A DNA stretch of 64,000 nt, taken from assembly GCA_963750065.1 (NCBI GenBank), contig CAVVPK010000048.1:71045-135044 (forward strand), in the 5' to 3' direction. Positions 53,416 through 61,410 of this stretch are shown piece by piece. The translations under genes were made by a program, and so were the position numbers. The DNA is from CAVSRC01 sp963750065 (GTDB taxonomy: Bacteria > Pseudomonadota > Alphaproteobacteria > Rhizobiales > Kaistiaceae). Under the pieces are notes generated by a model, which searched no databases, was not told where the DNA came from, and was given only the letters and a program-made list of their open reading frames with translations. Numbering within the stretch: the stretch's first letter is position 1; every line of letters begins with the position of its first letter.

Positions 53416-54258
53416 ATGGCCGCTTCCGTCATGTCGCGGTTCTGGTGGTCGCTCAAATGGGCGGTCGCGATCCTGCTTTGTGTCATTGCCCTGCTTCCGA
53501 TCTGGTGGATGGTCAATGTCGTCTTCGCCGAAGCCGGGTCGGCCCTCTCCCTGTCGCCGCGGCTCTATCCGACATCGATCGCGGGCGGACTGAAAAACAT
53601 CAGCGATGTGCTTGCGGGCGGCGATTTTGCGCGATCCACGCTCAACTCGACGATCTACGCCGCGCTCGCCGCCGCGCTCGTGGCGCTGCTGGCGTCGGCG
53701 GCAGGTTTCGAGTTTGCCCACCATCAGTTCCGCGGCCGCAGGATCCTCTACGGGCTCTGCTTGGTCGGCCTGATGCTGCCTCTGGCCGTCATCATCATTC
53801 CGACGCAACGCATCGTGGCGAGCTTAGGCTGGCTCAACACGATCCAGGGCATCGTAGTGCCGACCGCGGCGTCCGCGTTCGCGCTGTTCTTCCTGACCGA
53901 ATACATGCGGGTGGTGCCGAAGGAACTCATCGAAGCCGCCCGGATCGATGGCGCCGGCCACATCCGTACCTTCTGGTCCGTGGCCCTGCCGGTGGCGCGA
54001 ACCGGGGTGGTCACCATTGCGATCCTGACGTTCATTGCCACCTGGGCCAGTTACCTGTGGCCTCTGGTCGTCGCCAATAACAGCAGGATGTATCCAGTCA
54101 GCCTCCAGGTGGCGAGCTATTTCGCCATCGGCGCCAAATACCCCACCAACATCGTCATGACCGCGGCCCTTCTGTCCGCGATCCCCGTCGTCGCCGCCTA
54201 CCTCATCTTCAACCGGCTGATAGTGCAGGGCATCGCGCGCGCGGGGCTGACCGGATAG
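53416..54258 (+). CDS. Carbohydrate ABC transporter permease, CUT1 (MalG-like), locus D
   Basis: A 280-residue permease from the ATG at 53416, one base after the preceding stop. Six membrane segments are expected, and the EAA loop EAARIDGAGHIR is near residues 174-185. It pairs with the 52461-53414 product to form the locus D channel and is followed by the SDR gene after 6 bases. Confidence 0.88.
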   Translation: MAASVMSRFWWSLKWAVAILLCVIALLPIWWMVNVVFAEAGSALSLSPRLYPTSIAGGLKNISDVLAGGDFARSTLNSTIYAALAAALVALLASAAGFEFAHHQFRGRRILYGLCLVGLMLPLAVIIIPTQRIVASLGWLNTIQGIVVPTAASAFALFFLTEYMRVVPKELIEAARIDGAGHIRTFWSVALPVARTGVVTIAILTFIATWASYLWPLVVANNSRMYPVSLQVASYFAIGAKYPTNIVMTAALLSAIPVVAAYLIFNRLIVQGIARAGLTG

Positions 54259-54264
54259 CAAGCC

Positions 54265-55056
54265 ATGGAGTACAGCGTGCAACCATCCCATTCATCGAAC
54301 TCGCTTGCCTTGGTAACCGGCGCCAGCCGCGGTATCGGCGTGGCGATTGCCAAGGCGCTGCTGTCCTCGGGCTGGAGCGTGGACGTGCTGGCGCGGTCCG
54401 AAGCGGCCATGCGCGACGTCTACGCCAGCGAGGTGCAATCCGGCCGCGTACGCATCCTGGTCGCCGATACCACCGATGCCCCCGGACTTGAGCGCGCTGT
54501 TGCGTCGGCCTACGAGAGTGGCACGTCGCCCGACCTGCTGTTCAACAACGCCGGCCGGTTCGTCAGCATGGCGCCGGTCTGGCAATCGGACATCGACGAC
54601 TGGTACGACGACGTGCGCGTCAATGTCCTGGGTACCTATCTGGTGACCCGCACGGTCCTGCCGCTGATGATGCGGCGCGACAGCGGTATCGTCGTCAACA
54701 TGGGCGGCGGCCGTCCGGGTGGCGGCTCGGGTTACGCGGTGGCAAAGGCTGGCGTAACCGAGTTCACCAGAGCGCTCAGCGAGGAACTGCGGCAGGCGGG
54801 CTCGCGCATCAGCGTCTTTCTCGCCGATCCGGGCCTCGTCAACACGGCCATGAGCCAGCTCCATGCCAAGAGTCCGGTCGCCGCGGAGTGGCTGCCGGAA
54901 CTCGTAGACCGCATGAGCCGGGACGACACGCGTCGGCCCGAGGAAATCGCCGAAAAGCTGCTGGCGCAGTTGCCGCACATGAGCACCCGGACCAGTGGCG
55001 GCTTTTTCACTCCCGATACGCCGACGGGATCGTTTGCGCCGATTCCCGCAGCATGA
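54265..55056 (+). CDS. SDR-family protein with altered catalytic serine position
   Basis: A 263-residue protein with a normal cofactor motif, LVTGASRGIGVA (near 17-28), NNAG near 92-95 and the Tyr-Lys pair in GYAVAKAG. Where the catalytic serine is normally found, 13 residues before the tyrosine, the sequence reads VNMGGGRPGGGSGY with valine at that position. The enzyme may use another residue or have lost classical activity. It is in the importer operon and overlaps the VOC gene by ATGA. Confidence 0.83.
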   Translation: MEYSVQPSHSSNSLALVTGASRGIGVAIAKALLSSGWSVDVLARSEAAMRDVYASEVQSGRVRILVADTTDAPGLERAVASAYESGTSPDLLFNNAGRFVSMAPVWQSDIDDWYDDVRVNVLGTYLVTRTVLPLMMRRDSGIVVNMGGGRPGGGSGYAVAKAGVTEFTRALSEELRQAGSRISVFLADPGLVNTAMSQLHAKSPVAAEWLPELVDRMSRDDTRRPEEIAEKLLAQLPHMSTRTSGGFFTPDTPTGSFAPIPAA

Positions 55057-55556
55057 GTTTCACCGGCAAAGAGGAGACTGACTTGGACAATTCCATCCTG
55101 AGCGACGGCGGCATCATTCAGTTATGTTTTGTCACCGATGACCTCGATCGTACGGCCGACTGGCTTGGAGATCTGCTGAATGTCCCGGCGGGCCCGGTGC
55201 GGACCGTCAACCCGGATGCCAATGCGGTATACAAGGGTAAGGGGGGCGTGTTCACCTGCCGCATCCGTTTCATCGAGCTGGGGGCAATGAGCATCGAGAT
55301 TATCGAGCCCGGACCGGAGAAAAGCGCCTGGCGCGACCTGCTGGAGTCTAGGGGCCCCGGCTTCCACCATGTTGGCATCAAGACGCGCAATCTCACCAAG
55401 CAGCGCGCCTATCTGGAGGGACGCGGCCACGAGCTGATCCAGATGGGCGGGTTCGATGCGGGTGGCGGTCGCTACGCCTATTTCAACACTTTGCCACAAC
55501 TCGGCGGCTTGATTGAACTCCTCGAGTTCGACGATGATATGGAGCCGCAAGCGTGA
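55053..55556 (+). CDS. VOC superfamily (glyoxalase/dioxygenase fold) protein
   Basis: A 167-residue protein with two betaalphabetabetabeta modules: IIQLCFVTDDLDRTADWLGD at the start and GFHHVGIKTRNLTKQRAYLE in the second half, ending LIELLEF. The fold binds a divalent metal with His/Glu residues (His in the second module, Glu in LIELLEF). ATG 55053 overlaps the previous stop; TTG 55083 has a better ribosome site (GAGGAG) and could be the real start, giving 157 residues. It belongs to the locus D operon. It may be an isomerase, epimerase or lyase acting on a sugar intermediate. Confidence 0.78.
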   Translation: MSFTGKEETDLDNSILSDGGIIQLCFVTDDLDRTADWLGDLLNVPAGPVRTVNPDANAVYKGKGGVFTCRIRFIELGAMSIEIIEPGPEKSAWRDLLESRGPGFHHVGIKTRNLTKQRAYLEGRGHELIQMGGFDAGGGRYAYFNTLPQLGGLIELLEFDDDMEPQA

Positions 55557-55607
55557 CGTAGACGTCGGCGCGCGCCTGAAGAAACCGACGATCGGAATTC
55601 CATCGAC

Positions 55608-56658
55608 ATGGCCAGCAACAAGGGTAAGCAACGTCAGGGCGCGTTCTCTGGGGGCGTCATTACCCTGCGGGACGTTGCCAACGCCGCCGGCGTGTCGGCG
55701 CAGACGGTGTCGTGTGTCGTCAACAACCGGGGTTCGGTCAGCGATCCGGTCCGCCAGATGGTGCGCAGGATCGCCGACGAACTCGGATATGTGCCCAACA
55801 AGTCGGCGCAATTCATGCGCACGGGCCGCAGCCGGGCAATCGGCCTGGTGATTTCCGACATCCGGCGCCCCTTCTTCCCCGAACTGGCGCATTACGTCCA
55901 GAAGGCGGCGCTCGAAGCGCGCTATGCCGTGTTGATCGCCGACACCAGCGGTTCGAAGCAGGAGGTCGCGGAGCGCCTCGGTGATCTCAAGGGCCACGGC
56001 GTCGACGGCGTTCTGACCACCGAGGACATCGACGCGGTATACGACCTCGGCGTTCCCACGGTGATGATCGGGCATCCCATCAAGGGCGCCGAATTCGGTG
56101 ACGTCGGACGACATGCAGGGCGGCCAGATCACGGCCGAGTACCTTCGCTCGCTGGGCCATCGGCACATCGGCATGGTGACCAGCCCCAAGCCTGGCTGCA
56201 TCGCCATTCGGAGGAAGTCGTTCTGTGAGTCGTTCTCCCCGGACGGCGAGATCGTCTGGGAGATATTCACACCGCTTGACGAGACAATCACCGACCAGAT
56301 CGTGGCGAAGGTGCTCGCGCGCGAGGTCACCGCGATCGTGTGCAGCCAGGACCTCATGGCAATCGACCTGATGCGCCGCCTTGAAGCGTTGGGCATGTCC
56401 GTTCCGCGCGATGTGTCGGTCATTGGCTTCGACGATGTGCAATGGGCTGCGGTCGTACGTCCGGGGCTCACCACCATCCAGCAACCATTCGAGGGGCTCG
56501 GCCGCACGGCCGTCGGGCTGCTTCTGTCGCGCATCGAGAACCCGCGCCGCCGCAGCCGGCGGATAAAGTTGCCGGTTGCGCTGGTCGAGCGGGAAACGGT
56601 GATCGCCCACAAGACGGCCCGCAAGCCCTCCAAGGCGGGCGCGCGGGCGATCGCCTGA
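55608..56658 (+). pseudogene. LacI family regulator of locus D, frameshifted
   Basis: The first frame (55608-56228) encodes the DNA-binding domain (LRDVANAAGVSAQTVSCVVN, with SCVVN in place of the usual SRVLN) and half of the sensor domain, up to HPIKGAEFG near 56095. The second frame (56098-56658) continues exactly where the first leaves off, with TSDDMQGGQITAEYLRSLGH and later SVIGFDDVQWA. The junction is about 56094-56105. A one-base change would restore about 350 residues. Either the repressor is broken, leaving locus D without its local control, or the sequence has an indel error. Confidence 0.85.
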
Positions 56659-57043
56659 AGCGCCCGACCGCGGCGCAAACGTCTTTCATGGGCCCGCTAT
56701 TCCGGCGCCAATCGAAGAACACTGCGCCAAGCTCTGAAGCGAAACTGCCGTGAGCGAAAGCCTGGCGGAGGGAGGGGAACCGGGGTCCAACGTTCTCTGG
56801 CGGGATTGCGCTCGGATTCGTTGATTTCTGACCTGATTGCGGGCGCAACTCCCGATTTACAACCGATGGCGGGATCGTCAATCGGCGAGCGCACCGGCGC
56901 TTCTTGAGGGCTGGCGACGGAATCATGAGCTTCCGTTCGAGCGCCGCTGGCTTCGTGCTAACTTGTGCGGCGCTGCTTCAACCGGTCGGCCGCCAAGGCC
57001 CATCGCCGCTCGTTCGCCGTTTCTGAGCGCCTCCCCGAATTTC
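56659..57043. other. Non-coding flank between the LacI gene and the insertion sequence
   Basis: About 385 bases. Open frames here are short and show no family resemblance. I see no tRNA, repeat or clear terminator. Confidence 0.5.
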
Positions 57044-57103
57044 GGACAGTGACGGAAGCTACGATCTGACGTCTGCTGGTCTTCAAGGAGAGGAGACCAG
57101 GAC

Positions 57104-57400
57104 ATGCCGAAACGCAGGAACCATGAGGCGGGCTTCAAGGCTCGCGTGGCGCTGGAAGCCGTGAAGGGCGAGCGCACGGTGTCGGAGCTGGCAGCCGACT
57201 ACGGCGTGCATCCGACGATGATCCATCAATGGAAGAAGGCGCTGCTCGAAGGGGCAGCGGACATCTTCGAGCGCGGCGGGAAGAAGAAGGCCGCCGAGGT
57301 CGGCGAGGAGACGGTTCGGGAGCTGCACGCCAAGATCGGGGAGCTGGCGGTCGCCAACGATTTTTTGTCACGAAAGCTCAAGCCCTGGACCGGCAAGTGA
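57104..57400 (+). CDS. IS3-family transposase OrfA
   Basis: A 98-residue DNA-binding protein. The helix-turn-helix is in TVSELAADYGVHPTMIHQWK (residues 24-43), followed by a C-terminal leucine-rich coiled-coil (EETVRELHAKIGELAVANDF). AAGGAGAGG precedes the ATG. Near its end the run TTTTTTG (57361-57367) allows a -1 ribosomal slip into orfB, giving the OrfAB transposase. Confidence 0.92.
   Translation: MPKRRNHEAGFKARVALEAVKGERTVSELAADYGVHPTMIHQWKKALLEGAADIFERGGKKKAAEVGEETVRELHAKIGELAVANDFLSRKLKPWTGK
57361..57367 (+). promoter_or_regulatory. Programmed -1 frameshift signal (T6G) in the IS3 element
   Basis: TTTTTTG lies where the orfA frame (GAT TTT TTG TCA) and the orfB frame (CGA TTT TTT GTC) overlap. 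IS3 elements typically use such runs to make the OrfAB fusion. The same run survives in the 46.1-kb remnant. Confidence 0.65.
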
Positions 57401-57408
57401 GGCGGCAG

Positions 57409-58251
57409 ATGATCGAACCCGACCATCCGGCCTTGTCGATCGGGGCGCAGTGCCGCCTGCTGTCGATCTCTCGGTCGTCGTTCTATTACCAGCCGCGTGG
57501 CGAGACCGAAATGAACCTCGCCCTGATGCAGCTCATCGACCGGCAGTTCCTGGAAACCCCGTTTTACGGCGTCCGACAGATGACCTGGCACCTGCAGAAC
57601 GAGGGCCGCGCGGTGAACCCCAAGCGCATCCGGCGACTGATGCGGCTCATGCGCCTGATGCCGATCTATCAGAAGCCCAACACCAGCAAGCCGGCCAAGG
57701 GGCACAAGACCTATCCCTATCTGCTGGGCGGCCTGCGGGTGGAACGGCCCAACCAGGTCTGGTGCGCTGACATCACCTATCTGCCGATGCGGCGGGGCTT
57801 CTTGTATCTGGTCGCCATCATGGACTGGTTCACCCGCAAGGTGCTGGCCTGGCGCATCTCCAACACGCTGGAGGCGGACTTCTGCATCGAGGCGCTGAAT
57901 GAGGCGATCCACCGCTTCGGCCCGCCCGAGATCATGAACACGGATCAGGGCAGTCAGTTCACCGGCTTCGCCTGGACTGACCGGCTGAGACGGGTTGGCA
58001 CCCGGATCTCGATGGATGGCAAGGGGCGCTGCATCGACAACATCTTCATCGAGCGCCTGTGGCGATCCCTGAAGTACGAGTGCGTCTATCTGCACGCTTG
58101 GGAGACCGGCTCGCAAGCCAAGGCTGGCGTCGCTCAGTGGATCGCCTTCTACAATCACCAGCGGCCTCATGCCGCCCATGGCGGACAACCGCCCGCCGTG
58201 GTCTACTTCAACCAGATCGAAACCGACCAGCAGAGGCAGAAAGTAGCTTAA
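57409..58251 (+). CDS. IS3-family transposase OrfB (DDE integrase domain)
   Basis: A 280-residue catalytic part. The DDE residues are Asp in WCADITYLP, Asp in MNTDQGSQFTG and Glu in NIFIERLWRSLKYE. The HTH_21-type segment HPALSIGAQCRLLSISRSSF is at the N-terminus and NHQRPHAAHGGQPPA at the C-terminus. The frame is uninterrupted, so the element may be active. Confidence 0.93.
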   Translation: MIEPDHPALSIGAQCRLLSISRSSFYYQPRGETEMNLALMQLIDRQFLETPFYGVRQMTWHLQNEGRAVNPKRIRRLMRLMRLMPIYQKPNTSKPAKGHKTYPYLLGGLRVERPNQVWCADITYLPMRRGFLYLVAIMDWFTRKVLAWRISNTLEADFCIEALNEAIHRFGPPEIMNTDQGSQFTGFAWTDRLRRVGTRISMDGKGRCIDNIFIERLWRSLKYECVYLHAWETGSQAKAGVAQWIAFYNHQRPHAAHGGQPPAVVYFNQIETDQQRQKVA

Positions 58252-58290
58252 ATCCCCCCGAAAACTGTCCAAGGATCGGGGAGCAGCTCA

Positions 58291-58395
58291 TTCTTCAACG
58301 CGCCGCTTCTCGATCGGCATCTCGCCGGCCACTACGGCGAGCAGTACAAAGCCTATGCCGCAAGAACGAAAGTGCTCATTCCACTCGTCTGGTAG
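58291..58395 (+). pseudogene. C-terminal scrap of an isoprenylcysteine/phospholipid methyltransferase-like protein
   Basis: Immediately right of the insertion sequence, a frame ending in TAG reads LDRHLAGHYGEQYKAYAART then KVLIPLVW. This resembles the conserved end of PEMT/ICMT-type membrane methyltransferases. No upstream part is found on the left side of the element. Confidence 0.5.
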
Positions 58396-58446
58396 GGCCT
58401 GGGAGCAGATGCCGATTGGGTGCCCGGACGCGCTTGGGTAGGAATT

Positions 58447-58578
58447 GCGAGATTTCCCGTGCTTCCTTCAACATGCGCTCAGGCGGGCTTGCCGGTCGGC
58501 GTACAGATCATCGGTCTGCGCTGGGAAGGTTTGACGACGCTTCATTTCGCCGAGCTGATCGAGCGTGAGCTAGACTAG
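58447..58578 (+). pseudogene. C-terminal scrap of an amidase-signature enzyme
   Basis: The frame ending at TAG 58576-58578 reads LPSTCAQAGLPVGVQIIGLR then WEGLTTLHFAELIERELD. This is the typical end of amidase-signature hydrolases. The catalytic Ser-Ser-Lys region is missing. The next 300 bases, to 58875, hold no gene I can support. Confidence 0.65.
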
Positions 58579-58875
58579 GGACTGGCGTGAGCGCGCCGAA
58601 CGCCCCCCTGACGCCGCAAGGGATTTCGCAGGAGGCTCAACATCGTGGGGGGTCAGGCCCCACGCAATAACAAGCCGGCGCGCGAGCAGCTTGTGTGGCT
58701 GGCGACGAACTTCGGGCTGGTGTGCGCCAAGCCAATGTCGGGGTTGGCAACTAATCCAGGGTTTGAGAGGTGGGTGAGATCGTACAATGTGCCCAAGATC
58801 TGGAAGCGTTGTGGCCGCTTCGGCGCGTCGCTACGCTAGACTAGTTCGTAGGCCCTGCGCGTGAGGTTTCATCCT

Positions 58876-59358
58876 TCAGGCCCCAAACAAACGTCGATCC
58901 CAATAGACCGGCTGATGCAGGCCCGCAGTTATCGACGAAAACTCCGGGTGCGCCGGATTGACCAGAATGTTGTTGTCGAGCCGTGCCACGACGCTGGGCA
59001 CGATGAGGACGACGCTCCGTCGTTCCACACACCATGCCTCTCCGAAGACCTTGCTGACCGTCGCCGGCATTGAGTCCCAACCCGGCAAGGCAGGCTGTGA
59101 AAACGTCTCGTAGCTCAGGCCCCGCGGAATGGTGATCTCGACATAGTGCTGGTTGGGAGGCAACCGCCCACTACCATGCACAAGCTTTTCGAGAAGGGCG
59201 GTGGAATAGTGTTCCGACGAATAGATCATCGGGCTTCCCGGCGTATTCCAGCGTCCGGGCGCCAGCGTCGAACCGGTGGCATCAAAGATCGGGAATGTTC
59301 CAGTCGGGTCCCCAATCCGAAAGGCAGTCAGAGCCCGGTCGAGAACCTGCACCGTCAC
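58876..59358 (-). CDS. RES-domain toxin (NAD+-degrading), toxin of a RES/Xre pair
   Basis: A 160-residue RES-family protein. The conserved arginine is in TAFRIGDP (residues 11-18), GRWNTPGSPMIYSSEH gives the next block and the glutamate is in ALLEKLVHG. Family toxins consume NAD+, stopping growth when the antitoxin is lost. The start overlaps the antitoxin stop by four bases (ATGA), the normal order with antitoxin first. Confidence 0.88.
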   Translation of the reverse strand: MTVQVLDRALTAFRIGDPTGTFPIFDATGSTLAPGRWNTPGSPMIYSSEHYSTALLEKLVHGSGRLPPNQHYVEITIPRGLSYETFSQPALPGWDSMPATVSKVFGEAWCVERRSVVLIVPSVVARLDNNILVNPAHPEFSSITAGLHQPVYWDRRLFGA

Positions 59359-59783
59359 ACGGCGCTGCCGTACTTCAGGCTCCCCAGAATATCGACCACC
59401 ATTTCGGCACCGAACTCACTCTGGATGACAACGTCGACGGGACGCTTGTCCTCCAGCATGGCATGAGAACGGAACAGGAAATCCCGCGCTTCCGCATCGT
59501 CTCCCCAAACGTCGCGGGCCACTGCCCAGACGCGAGCAAGTCGCGCCAGCCGCGTCCCCTCTTCAGGTGACAGCACCTTCCCGTTTTTGCGCCGTTCGTA
59601 AGTCGCCCGAGGTACCAACCGATACTTGAATTGGACATCACCCGGCGCCACGATATTCGCAACGCGGTCGAGCGCGGCGATTGGCAAGCCATCTTCTATT
59701 CTGGCGACAAACCCAATGGTCGAATGCGGCACACGAGCCTTGGGAAGGCCAAGGACGTCGGCAAGGCTCTCGATTGTCAACAT
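59355..59783 (-). CDS. Xre/MbcA/ParS-type antitoxin of the RES toxin
   Basis: A 142-residue protein starting at ATG 59783 (GCGGGAG upstream). The N-terminal part holds an Xre-like helix-turn-helix, and the C-terminal DUF2384-type toxin-binding domain is visible as LARLARVWAVARDVWGDDAE, then FLFRSHAMLEDKRPVDVV, with the usual GAEMVVDILG end. It neutralises the RES toxin and probably represses the pair by binding the palindrome at its promoter. Confidence 0.86.
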   Translation of the reverse strand: MLTIESLADVLGLPKARVPHSTIGFVARIEDGLPIAALDRVANIVAPGDVQFKYRLVPRATYERRKNGKVLSPEEGTRLARLARVWAVARDVWGDDAEARDFLFRSHAMLEDKRPVDVVIQSEFGAEMVVDILGSLKYGSAV

Positions 59784-59801
59784 TCTAAACTCCCGCTCAA
59801 T

Positions 59802-59838
59802 TGAGACACTATATAGTCTCATGCGGGCATTCTTTCAA
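59802..59838 (-). promoter_or_regulatory. Promoter and operator of the RES/Xre toxin-antitoxin operon
   Basis: On the minus strand, TTGAAA (59833-59838) and TATATA (59810-59815) are 17 bases apart, a near-consensus promoter. Around the -10 box, TGAGAC (59802-59807) and GTCTCA (59816-59821) form an inverted repeat, fitting autorepression by the antitoxin. Confidence 0.75.
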
Positions 59839-60004
59839 GCTATTGGAGTTGGCTCCTACCCCAGGGAGCCAGGCATGGCTTCTCGGATAGCCAAGGCGGC
59901 AACGTGCGCAGGGGCGAGGAATGGCGGACGAGCTCTTTCCAAATGCAGCCCAGTGCCGGCGTAAGAACAAACCGGTTTCCACAACGAATTCAGTGCATTG
60001 GGTC

Positions 60005-60054
60005 TGGCTGGGGCGGGAGGAATCGAACCTCCGAATGGCGGAATCAAAACCCGC
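60005..60054 (-). tRNA. 3' half of a tRNA-Gln(UUG) gene, probable attachment-site copy
   Basis: On the minus strand the sequence runs from the anticodon arm (GCGGG-TTTTGAT-TCCGC, anticodon TTG) through the T arm (GGAGG-TTCGATT-CCTCC) to the acceptor end CGCCCCAG and an encoded CCA. The 5' half (acceptor strand and D arm) is absent; upstream there is unrelated sequence. A 50-base 3' tRNA fragment of this kind is what integration of a genomic island at a tRNA leaves at its far end. It is not a functional tRNA. Confidence 0.85.
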
Positions 60055-60372
60055 TTGGTTATTCAATGAATTCAAGGCGCATTTGGAAAAATTCGTCGAA
60101 ATGCACCTCTACAATATCAATAGGTTGCCCGTCCTTTCCAAATGGCGGCGGTCCTGGGAGGCCGGACCGTGATACTGACGATCGACCAATCCCAACGTTG
60201 TCAAAGTGAGTGACGGTTGTGGGTGACGGGGGCCCCTGTCACTACGCCCCTGAAACCTCGACCGCCTCCGTTCACTTTGAAGGTGCGCCGCGTTGACGTT
60301 TGGAATCCGTCGCCGACAGTGGAGGTAGCGCTCCCTAGGCGAACGAAGAAGACAATGCCCATGGGTTGGAGT

Positions 60373-60436
60373 GGAGGTTTGGGTAAAAGGCGGTCATTGA
60401 TATTCGATGTGTTCCAGATGGTCCGCCCAAACCTCC
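60373..60436. repeat. Inverted repeat able to form an extended hairpin
   Basis: GGAGGTTTGGG (60373-60383) and CCCAAACCTCC (60426-60436) are perfect complements 42 bases apart. The stem can extend by GGCGG/CCGCC with a 5-base bulge. No adjacent gene explains it. Confidence 0.5.
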
Positions 60437-60778
60437 CATGAGGAACATCTGTGCGGTCGCCACGACGCCTTGCGCGGCATTGCCCTCGTTGGGCTCTTGT
60501 TTGCGCGATTCGATTGGCCCGAATGACGTTCGTGACTAACCTGTCCCCTCCAATACCCTCAACAATACCTCGCCCGTTCGCCGGTCGCGACGACCCGAGA
60601 AGATCGAAAGTGCTCAGCGCAAGCTCGCTGACGCGGAAGGCGCCCGGGTCGCGGGGCCTTTTGAATCGCCGGCAAATTCGGGCAAGGCGAGGTCCCAGCG
60701 GTCCGGAAGCCCGGTTCAGGCCGCAGCCGACAGCCCTAGCCGCACCGCCTCGATCGTTTTCATCAGCAACGGCCTCCG

Positions 60779-60950
60779 CTACCGGCTCGACACCGGCTCA
60801 CAGGTCGAAACGTCCTCCTTGAGGATGTGCAGGTCGGTTCCGCAAGTCGTGTCCTCGTGGCTTTGACGGATCGTGTCCGTGGGCGCGGTGACGCGCGGTT
60901 TCGCGTGATCCTCAAGCGCCTTCGTGCCGGGACCGCGGTAGACCGGAGCG
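60779..60950 (-). pseudogene. N-terminal scrap of a zinc-dependent alcohol dehydrogenase
   Basis: On the minus strand the frame reads VYRGPGTKALEDHAKPRV, then a divergent stretch and TTCGTDLHILKEDVSTCEP. This is the start of a medium-chain alcohol dehydrogenase, including the first catalytic zinc cysteine. It ends in a stop within about 60 residues and the rest of the enzyme is missing. Confidence 0.65.
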
Positions 60951-61410
60951 CCCACGGTTGCAGTCGTTTGTGCAACAGACGGAAGGTGGGCTGCCGACCT
61001 CGGCATCGTCGTCACGTTCATTGGCTGTCACCTTTCGGCAGGTTGGCCACTTTGCGGAGGCGAATAGATGCTCCCAACGGTAACAACTGGCTCGGCCCAG
61101 GCGGCAGACTCGGAAACTACTCAGAGCTGAGCGCCGTGATCGGTTCGACCGCAATGCGGTCGGTGGCTGCGAGTTCGAGGTGGATTTGCGCGGCCGCCGA
61201 AGGCGACGTATCCGTTGCTCGCCTGCGGCGACAAGGCCTGACAGCAAGCATGGGTGCGAGATTTACTCAGCCGGAGCGTGCCGAGCCGTTCCATGGCTGC
61301 CGCAGCAGAATCACTCCGGAAAACTGTCCGCTTCCAATTTCGCCTCGGGCATGCCCTTCAATAGGGATCCTGCTCGAGCTGAACTCGGCTGGAACCACTC
61401 CCATACCGGT

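Larger units (their letters stand above)
57044..58270 (+). mobile_element. Intact IS3-family insertion sequence
   Basis: About 1.23 kb. The outer ends read GGACAGT (57044-57050) and ACTGTCC (58264-58270), an inverted pair. Inside are orfA and orfB in the standard overlapping arrangement with a T6G slippery run. I could not identify a clean target-site duplication, so the exact ends are uncertain by a few bases. Confidence 0.8.
60055..61410. other. Degenerate region without intact genes
   Basis: About 1.36 kb between the tRNA fragment and the P-type ATPase. It holds an 11-bp inverted repeat (60373-60436) and one alcohol-dehydrogenase scrap. Other open frames are short, overlap each other and match no family I know. 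Confidence 0.55.

Noticed and set aside
55122..56678. 518-residue minus-strand open frame
   Set aside because: Antisense to the VOC and LacI genes; no family resemblance.
58645..58839. 64-residue plus-strand frame
   Set aside because: It lies in a stretch of gene scraps and resembles nothing I recognise; coding cannot be supported.
60005..60054. Complete tRNA gene
   Set aside because: Only the anticodon arm, T arm and acceptor 3' strand are present; the D arm and 5' acceptor strand are missing.
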